A stretch of DNA of 6,426 nucleotides, from NCBI GenBank assembly GCA_039187315.1, contig JBCCZQ010000105.1, positions 1 to 6,426 on the forward strand, written 5' to 3'. Positions 1 through 6,426 of the stretch are shown one piece after another. The translations under genes were made by a program, and so were the position numbers. The notes beneath the pieces are model-generated. The model ran no database searches and was not told the DNA's origin. It saw nothing but the letters and a program-made list of their open reading frames with translations. This DNA is from JANQQZ01 sp039187315. GTDB lineage: Bacteria > Planctomycetota > Phycisphaerae > Phycisphaerales > UBA1924. Every line of letters begins with the position of its first letter. Positions within the stretch are counted from its first letter, which is position 1.

Positions 1-726
1 CCGGCGTTCTGGATCGAGCCGACGCTGCACCCCCTCGCGCTGCTCGCGGACGGCCTGCTGGATCGCCGCTCTTCGGCGTCGCTGGCGGAGGATCGTCGCC
101 AGGTCGTTCGGTTCGCGGCTGAGCCATCCCACGCCGAGCGCGGCCATCATGGCGATGATGCCGAACCCGTAGCCTCCCAGGTGCGCCGCGTGTGCGATGC
201 CCGTGTTACCACCGAAGCCGCCCGCGAGCAGGTCGATCGCGATGTTCAGCCCGATGAACCACCACGCCGGCACATGGATCCGCCCGACGACGGTGATCCA
301 GAACGCGAAGCAGATGATGCGCGTCTTCGGGAAGAGCACCAGATACGCCCCGGTGATCGCCGCGATGGCCCCCGAAGCTCCGATCGCCGGATTCATGCTG
401 AACGCGACGTGCGCCCCGCCCGCCGCCGCCGCCCCGAGCGCGTAGACCAGGATGAACCGCAGGTGCCCGAGCTTGTCCTCAACATTGGGCCCGAGCGCTG
501 CGAGCACGAGCATGTTGAAGATCAGGTGCAGCCAGCCGCCGTGCAGGAACGCGCTCGTGAACAGCTGCCACCACTCGAAGCCGTTGCGCCAGACTGCGTA
601 CGGGAGCGTCTCTTGTCGCGGCATCGCGTGCGTGATCGGGAAGACCACCACGCAGACCGCGACCAGCGTGTAGGTCACGACCGCGGAGCGGCGGCGGTGT
701 CGATCGGTTCCGAGCGGGATCAGCAC
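1..726 (-). CDS. Rhomboid family intramembrane serine protease, C-terminus cut by the window edge
   Basis: This is a polytopic inner-membrane protease of the rhomboid family, which cleaves substrates within or next to their transmembrane segments. The 242 residues visible show the family hallmarks in order: a first hydrophobic segment near residues 15-30, an amphipathic 'FEWWQLFTSAFLH' stretch (50-62), HGGWLHLIFN with the conserved H67 and N71, the nucleophile motif GASGA with S118, and the second catalytic residue H182 in AHLGG, followed by a GxxxG-like helix. A basic, Gln/Arg-rich cytoplasmic tail begins near residue 205 and is still open at base 1. I chose GTG at 726 because GGAG lies 6 bases upstream and the protein then begins VLIPLGTD, a typical rhomboid N-terminus. 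An in-frame TTG at 771 with AGGA 9 bases upstream would add 15 residues and is a real alternative. The substrate is unknown. The gene is divergent from citrate synthase. Confidence 0.92.
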   Translation of the reverse strand, partial: MLIPLGTDRHRRRSAVVTYTLVAVCVVVFPITHAMPRQETLPYAVWRNGFEWWQLFTSAFLHGGWLHLIFNMLVLAALGPNVEDKLGHLRFILVYALGAAAAGGAHVAFSMNPAIGASGAIAAITGAYLVLFPKTRIICFAFWITVVGRIHVPAWWFIGLNIAIDLLAGGFGGNTGIAHAAHLGGYGFGIIAMMAALGVGWLSREPNDLATILRQRRRRAAIQQAVREQREGVQRRLDPERR

Positions 727-781
727 ACTGGGCTCCAGAAACGGCCGGGCGTGGTGCGGCGGGACGAACAACGCCCGACGT

Positions 782-790
782 CCTATATTT
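782..790. promoter_or_regulatory. AT-rich island, candidate -10 region shared by divergent genes
   Basis: Between the rhomboid and citrate synthase genes, the only AT-rich patch is TCCTATATTTG. On the plus strand TATATT (784-789) matches a sigma-70 -10 element in 5 of 6 bases, with a poor -35 (GGGACG, 761-766) at 17 bases. A start near 796 would give citrate synthase a leader of about 140 bases. On the minus strand the same patch reads TATAGG, a weaker -10, which would place a start near 775 and favour the GTG at 726 as the rhomboid start. This is a motif match only. Confidence 0.3.
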
Positions 791-877
791 GCACGGCCGC
801 GACAGGTGGCGCGGCCGCGGCCTTATCCATTTCCGCTGCCAAGGGCGATCAGCCGCCCGCAGCGCAACCCACGCACC

Positions 878-902
878 GCGGATGCGCGACCGGGGCATCC
901 GC
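878..902 (+). promoter_or_regulatory. Perfect 8-bp inverted repeat in the citrate synthase leader
   Basis: GCGGATGC (878-885) and GCATCCGC (895-902) are exact reverse complements separated by 9 bases. The element ends 18 bases before the AAAGGA ribosome binding site (921-926) of citrate synthase. There is no T-tract after it, so it is not an intrinsic terminator. It could be a leader hairpin or a dyad operator, and the sequence does not say which. Confidence 0.4.
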
Positions 903-935
903 CCAACGCACGCCCTTCCGAAAGGATTCCTCCCG

Positions 936-2066
936 ATGAGCGACTTCTCCAAAGGCCTCGCCGGCGTCATCGCTGACGAAACCAAGATGTCCTTTATCGA
1001 CGGCGAGAAGGGCATCCTCGAGTACGTCGGGATCAGCATCCACGACCTCGCCGAGCACTCGAGCTTCGAGGAGACCGTCTTCCTGCTCTGGAACAACCGG
1101 CTTCCGACCCAATCCGAGCTGGACGCGTTCAAGGCCGAGCTCCGCAAGCGATACGAGCTGCCGGCCGGACTCGAGCAGCGGATCGCCCAGATCCCGACGA
1201 CCGCCCACCCGATGCACGTCCTGCGGACCATGATCTCGGAGATGTCTCTCTACGACACCCACCCGAACGACAACGATCCCGAGCAGGCACGCCGCAAGGC
1301 GCTGAACATCCTGGGACAGGCCCCGACGATCGTGGCCATGTTCGACCGCAGCCGGCGTGGGCTGCCCGTCGTCCGGCCCGATACCTCGCTCTCGTTCAGC
1401 GAGAACTTCCTCTACATGCTCAACAGCGAGAAGCCAACGCCCACGATGGCCCGCGCGTTCGACATCTGCATGATCACCCACGCGGATCACGGCCTGAACA
1501 ACTCGACGTTCTCCGCCCGATGTGTCATCTCTACGCTCAGTGATGTCTACTCCGCGATTACCGCGGCCGTCGGCTCGCTTCGCGGCCCGCTGCACGGCGG
1601 CGCGAACGAGGGCGTCATGCACATGCTCAACGAGATCCCTTCCGTCGCCGATGCCGAGGCCTACATCATGGGCAAGCTCGAGCGGAAGGAAAAGATCATG
1701 GGCTTCGGGCACAGGGTCTACAAGGCGAAAGACCCGCGGGCCACCTATCTCATGACGCTCGCCAAGCAGCTCGCCGAGGATACCGGCAACGCCGATCTCT
1801 ACGAGAAATCGCACGCGATCGAGCAGGTCATGGAGCGCGAGGTCGCCGCCAAGGGGATCTATCCCAACGTCGATTTCTACAGCGCCACGACGTACCACTG
1901 CATCGGATTGAAGCTGGACCTGTTCACGCCCATGTTCGCGCTCAGCCGCATCGGCGGCTGGTCCGGGCACATCATCGAGCAGCTCAGCGACAACAGGCTC
2001 TACCGGCCGGCCGCAAAATACATCGGCCCGCACGATCAGCCATACACAGCCATCGAGAAGCGCTGA
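936..2066 (+). CDS. gltA: Citrate synthase (short, 376-residue bacterial type)
   Basis: Citrate synthase condenses oxaloacetate with acetyl-CoA to give citrate and CoA, the entry step of the TCA cycle, in the cytoplasm. The whole PF00285-type sequence is present. It includes THADHGLNNS (181-190), GPLHGGANE with catalytic H220, MGFGHRVYK with H259, and NVDFYSA with catalytic D313, followed near the C-terminus by GGWSGHIIEQ and the NRLYRPAA motif. H220, H259 and D313 correspond to the family's catalytic His/His/Asp set. At 376 residues it resembles the short CitZ/PrpC-like enzymes rather than the roughly 430-residue NADH-sensitive GltA. The ATG at 936 is fixed by AAAGGA 9 bases upstream; the reading frame is open further upstream, but that part has no homologous character. 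Methylcitrate synthase is closely related and cannot be strictly excluded, but no prp genes are nearby. The gene has no same-strand neighbour close by and converges on the lipoprotein gene. Confidence 0.95.
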   Translation: MSDFSKGLAGVIADETKMSFIDGEKGILEYVGISIHDLAEHSSFEETVFLLWNNRLPTQSELDAFKAELRKRYELPAGLEQRIAQIPTTAHPMHVLRTMISEMSLYDTHPNDNDPEQARRKALNILGQAPTIVAMFDRSRRGLPVVRPDTSLSFSENFLYMLNSEKPTPTMARAFDICMITHADHGLNNSTFSARCVISTLSDVYSAITAAVGSLRGPLHGGANEGVMHMLNEIPSVADAEAYIMGKLERKEKIMGFGHRVYKAKDPRATYLMTLAKQLAEDTGNADLYEKSHAIEQVMEREVAAKGIYPNVDFYSATTYHCIGLKLDLFTPMFALSRIGGWSGHIIEQLSDNRLYRPAAKYIGPHDQPYTAIEKR

Positions 2067-2083
2067 CGCACCGAGCCCTGTCC

Positions 2084-2464
2084 TCACCGGCCCAGCAGCA
2101 CCAGCATCTCGTCGAAAACGATGCGTGCCCGGTCCTCGTCCGGCCGGATCCGTGTGGTGATCTCGACGCGCGTGTCCCGAACGACGGGCTCGGCCCGGAT
2201 GACAATCCGATCGAACCGCGAGCCGCCCGGAGCGAGGCCGACGACGATCGAGCGGTCCTCGCTCGCGACCCGCTCGGAGATCGCGTAGCCCATCCGCCGG
2301 AGCGCCACCTCGCCGGCCGCGGCTACGTCCGTGGCGCGGATCGGGTCCTCGAGCCTGGCCGTGAGCGTGGGCGCTTCCCAATCGGCGCGGACCCCGTGGA
2401 CACCCTGTCGGGCGATGGTCCGCTGGCAGCCCGCGGACCCGGCCGCGATGGCACCGGCGAGCAC
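2084..2464 (-). CDS. Small putative lipoprotein of unknown function
   Basis: I do not recognise this protein with certainty. It shows a hydrophobic stretch running into a lipobox-like AGSAGC and then a predicted mature domain of about 114 residues that alternates short strands and helices. That pattern loosely recalls small lipoproteins of the DUF3568 kind, but this is a weak resemblance. The start is the main doubt. GTG at 2464 lies 5 bases past the stop of the upstream NYN gene, with GGTGG 9 bases before it, which suits an operon. It leaves a very short signal peptide (Cys at residue 13) without a basic n-region. In-frame ATGs at 2569 and 2611 would overlap the NYN gene by 100 or 142 bases and add an Arg-rich n-region ending RRGGAR before the hydrophobic core. 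A CTG at 2473 overlapping the NYN stop is also possible. The gene ends 17 bases from the convergent citrate synthase stop. Confidence 0.6.
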   Translation of the reverse strand: MLAGAIAAGSAGCQRTIARQGVHGVRADWEAPTLTARLEDPIRATDVAAAGEVALRRMGYAISERVASEDRSIVVGLAPGGSRFDRIVIRAEPVVRDTRVEITTRIRPDEDRARIVFDEMLVLLGR

Positions 2465-2469
2465 GGGGA

Positions 2470-3285
2470 TCAGCCACCGCGCTCCGCCTCGCCGGTCGCT
2501 TCCGCGTCCGCGTCGAGATCGGCGTCCCGGGCCTGGTCCGGGTCGGGGGGTGGATACCGGTCGATCCATGGCTCCATGGACAGATCGTCCAGCGAAAGCC
2601 GACCTCGCCATTCTTCCAGGGCTTCAACCAGCAGCGGATCGATCTGCACCGGCGCCTCGGGCAGCTCATCCGGCTCCGGGGCTTGGGCGGGCACAGCCGG
2701 CTCTGGGATGGGCGAGGCGTGCTGCTCAGCAATGGGCGGCGTCGTGTGGTTCGAGCGTTCCGTTGGCCGGGGCAGATCACCCGGTTCAAATCCGAACAGC
2801 CGCATCCACATCCGGGTCTGGTCACGCGCCAGCGGCACCTGGCTCGCGAAGCTCGGCGGACGCCAGACACGCTTCGAAGCGTCGGCGTCCGACCCCAACT
2901 GCCGGAGGAAGCCCGCGCTGCTGAGAGAGCGCCCGCCGACGCGCCGAACCGCAGCGATCAGCCGGCGGTCACTCGATACCACCGTCAGCCGCTTCTTTGC
3001 GTGGCAGCGATCGATCATCGCCTCGATCAGCGAGTCGGCGTCCGCGCCCGGACCGGCGTAGACGACCGCGGTAGGACCGATCCGGAGGCGATCCGGGGCT
3101 AGGCGGTCCCAGGCAGAGCCCGGCCTGGCCGCTGGCGGCGCGCCGTCGCACACGATGGTCGGGCGACGGCGGCGATAGCGGCTGAGCGCGATCAACTCGG
3201 CGAGGTCCTCGATGGCGGCGTCAAGCGGGAGCAGGGTGCCGGCGCCTTCGGCGTGCAGCACGTTGTAGCCGTCGATCAGGATCAC
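2470..3285 (-). CDS. YacP-like NYN domain protein (putative RNA-binding or ribonuclease)
   Basis: The N-terminal half is an NYN domain of the YacP (PF05991) type, a PIN-like fold. Bacillus YacP/Rae1 is a ribosome-associated mRNA endonuclease; this homologue's activity is inferred only. Motifs in order are LIDGYNVLH with D5, IVCDGAP with D47, the acidic GADADSLIE with D82/D84, and VVSSDRRL with D106. These acidic residues would sit in the metal site of a PIN-like active site. The domain ends near residue 135. Residues 165-215 form a Pro/Glu/Ala-rich linker. Then comes a compact conserved-looking segment around PLLVEALEEWRGRLSLDDL (218-236), and an Asp/Glu-rich tail to residue 271. This makes it longer than the roughly 170-residue YacP. 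The start is GTG, with GAGG 7 bases upstream. The lipoprotein gene follows 5 bases later if its GTG start is right, suggesting co-transcription. Confidence 0.88.
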   Translation of the reverse strand: MILIDGYNVLHAEGAGTLLPLDAAIEDLAELIALSRYRRRRPTIVCDGAPPAARPGSAWDRLAPDRLRIGPTAVVYAGPGADADSLIEAMIDRCHAKKRLTVVSSDRRLIAAVRRVGGRSLSSAGFLRQLGSDADASKRVWRPPSFASQVPLARDQTRMWMRLFGFEPGDLPRPTERSNHTTPPIAEQHASPIPEPAVPAQAPEPDELPEAPVQIDPLLVEALEEWRGRLSLDDLSMEPWIDRYPPPDPDQARDADLDADAEATGEAERGG

Positions 3286-3320
3286 CGATGTGCCTCGCCG
3301 TCTGGGCCGGATCGTGCATG

Positions 3321-3350
3321 AAAAAGCCGACTGAGAGCGTCAGAATCGGC
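3321..3350 (-). terminator. Hairpin plus T5 tract in front of the NYN gene (terminator or attenuator)
   Basis: Read on the minus strand, GCCGA-TT-CTGA, loop CGCTC, TCAG-TCGGC form a 9-bp stem with a two-base bulge, followed directly by TTTTT. This is the form of an intrinsic terminator. It points towards the NYN gene, whose start is 36 bases downstream, and no minus-strand gene ends just upstream of it. It may therefore attenuate transcription into the NYN-lipoprotein unit, or block antisense transcription coming from the rpsU promoter region. Confidence 0.65.
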
Positions 3351-3387
3351 CCCCACGGGTAGAAAGCGGGCCGCTGTCCGCCTTTAC

Positions 3388-3416
3388 TTCGCCCCGCAAA
3401 CGCGCAGCTGTATACG
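3388..3416 (+). promoter_or_regulatory. Candidate rpsU promoter
   Basis: TTCGCC (3388-3393) and TATACG (3411-3416) are spaced 17 bases apart and lie about 60 bases before the rpsU start. Both match sigma-70 hexamers only partly. The GTATAC at 3410-3415 is palindromic, so the same bases could also act as a -10 for the minus-strand NYN gene. This is weak evidence based on position and spacing. Confidence 0.25.
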
Positions 3417-3421
3417 ACTCA

Positions 3422-3459
3422 GGCCATCGTGGCCCACGCGGGACCGAACACGGGACGAT
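3422..3459 (+). promoter_or_regulatory. Possible structured leader of rpsU with two competing stems
   Basis: GGCCA/TGGCC (3422-3426 with 3430-3434) can form a 5-bp stem with a 3-base loop. Alternatively ATCGT (3426-3430) can pair with ACGAT (3455-3459), extended by CCC (3433-3435) with GGG (3452-3454). The two foldings exclude each other, and the second ends 5 bases before the GAGG ribosome binding site at 3465-3468. Ribosomal protein leaders are often regulatory, but in GC-rich DNA such pairings also arise by chance. Confidence 0.25.
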
Positions 3460-3473
3460 AGAGCGAGGTCTTC

Positions 3474-3659
3474 ATGGCGATCCGGATCAAGGCACGAAAC
3501 AACGAATCTCCCGAGCAGATGCTTCGTCGTTTCAAGAAGCTGATCGAAAAAGAGGGTCTGACCAAAGAGATCAAGCGCAAAGAGTTCTACGAGAAGCCCT
3601 CAGAGCGTCGCCGCCGCGCCGCACGCAAGGCGCAGTCGCGCCGGGCCCGAGAGGGCTGA
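3474..3659 (+). CDS. rpsU: Small ribosomal subunit protein bS21
   Basis: bS21 is a small basic protein of the 30S subunit that sits near the 3' end of 16S rRNA and helps initiation on natural mRNAs. The 61-residue product is complete and typical: an N-terminal strand (MAIRIKARNNES), the MLRRFKKLIEKEG helix (residues 15-27), the KRKEFYEKPSERRRR signature (35-49), and an Arg/Lys/Ala-rich C-terminal helix. Eighteen of its residues lie in the family's core pattern 'LRRFKK...EKPS.RRRR', which leaves little doubt. ATG at 3474 has GAGG 5 bases upstream. The gene appears to be transcribed alone: it has its own leader and a strong terminator 22 bases after the stop, separating it from hppA. It is divergent from the NYN gene. 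Confidence 0.97.
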   Translation: MAIRIKARNNESPEQMLRRFKKLIEKEGLTKEIKRKEFYEKPSERRRRAARKAQSRRAREG

Positions 3660-3680
3660 CGCAGTCCCTGAGACCCGATG

Positions 3681-3711
3681 CGCTCGGCTGAGAGGCCGAG
3701 CGTTGTTGTTT
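3681..3711 (+). terminator. Rho-independent terminator after rpsU
   Basis: CGCTCGGC (3681-3688) and GCCGAGCG (3695-3702) form a perfect 8-bp stem around a TGAGAG loop, followed by TTGTTGTTT. It lies 22 bases after the rpsU stop and should end that transcript before hppA. Confidence 0.87.
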
Positions 3712-3831
3712 CCTGATCGCCGCCCATCGTCCGCCTGAGGGGGCGGGCCCCCGGGACGCGGCGCTGTTCGCGCTCGCCGACGAACAGATCGAGCCTGCGA
3801 AGACCCCCGGCATCGTGCCGGCCCGTGGCAT

Positions 3832-3835
3832 GGAG
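3832..3835 (+). promoter_or_regulatory. hppA ribosome binding site
   Basis: GGAG lies 8 bases before the ATG at 3844 and fixes that start; no other in-frame start codon was found in the 30 or so bases before it. The 3712-3831 stretch between the rpsU terminator and this site shows no clear promoter hexamers and no convincing small gene. Confidence 0.6.
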
Positions 3836-3843
3836 ACTACCGC

Positions 3844-6426
<2,583 letters not shown>

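Noticed and set aside
811..822. Palindromic GCGGCCGCGGCC block and a CGGCCGCG direct repeat (794-801, 812-819)
   Set aside because: These are low-complexity GC sequences; chance palindromes are expected at this base composition.
181..939. Plus-strand frame opposite the rhomboid gene
   Set aside because: The minus strand here encodes all rhomboid motifs; the plus-strand product is an Arg/Asp/Glu-rich shadow.
2783..2793. tRNA T-loop-like GGTTCAAATCC
   Set aside because: No acceptor, D or anticodon arms can be built around it, and it lies inside the NYN coding sequence.
849..2870. Very long minus-strand open frame across citrate synthase and into the NYN gene
   Set aside because: It is antisense to a clearly conserved enzyme, is dominated by Arg/Asp/Gly composition typical of GC-rich shadow frames, and shows no motif.
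2331..3061. Two overlapping plus-strand frames (2331-2924 and 2396-3061)
   Set aside because: Both lie opposite the NYN and lipoprotein genes, and their Ser/Arg/Pro/Gly-rich products resemble no family.
3739..3752. GGGGG-CGGG-CCCCC hairpin between rpsU and hppA
   Set aside because: There is no T-tract and it is a simple G/C run; the better terminator lies just upstream at 3681-3711.

Overview
This window looks like a chromosomal segment from a GC-rich bacterium, most likely a planctomycete and possibly of the Phycisphaerae type. That guess rests on the protein styles: a short K+-dependent-type membrane pyrophosphatase with long extra loops, a 61-residue S21 protein, and a rhomboid with an 'IPLGTD' N-terminus. 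It is inference, because no marker RNA is present. No mobile element, CRISPR array, rRNA or tRNA gene is visible.

Layout: on the minus strand, 1-726 holds a rhomboid intramembrane protease whose C-terminus runs off the left edge. It is divergent from a complete citrate synthase gene on the plus strand (936-2066). The 209-base gap between them holds the only AT-rich island of that stretch and a perfect 8-bp inverted repeat just before the citrate synthase ribosome binding site. Convergent with citrate synthase, only 17 bases away, is a two-gene minus-strand unit. Its first gene encodes a YacP-like NYN-domain RNA-binding or nuclease protein (2470-3285), and the second a small putative lipoprotein (2084-2464, start uncertain). 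A hairpin plus T-tract oriented with this unit lies 36 bases upstream of the NYN gene. Next on the plus strand are rpsU (bS21, 3474-3659), followed by a clear intrinsic terminator, and hppA (from 3844), an ion-pumping membrane pyrophosphatase that runs off the right edge after 861 codons.

Most of the content is ordinary housekeeping: TCA-cycle entry, ribosome, PPi-driven ion pumping and membrane proteolysis. The genes do not form one shared pathway. The most unusual element is inside hppA. The loop between predicted TM12 and TM13, normally a short stretch on the extracytoplasmic face, is about 165 residues long here and carries a His/Asp/Glu-rich segment with 14 histidines in 36 residues, which looks like a metal-binding or proton-buffering loop. 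The pump has the Ala/Gly signature of the K+-dependent subfamily and a TM6 glutamate in the position shared by Na+-pumping and some H+-pumping members, so the pumped ion cannot be settled from the sequence.
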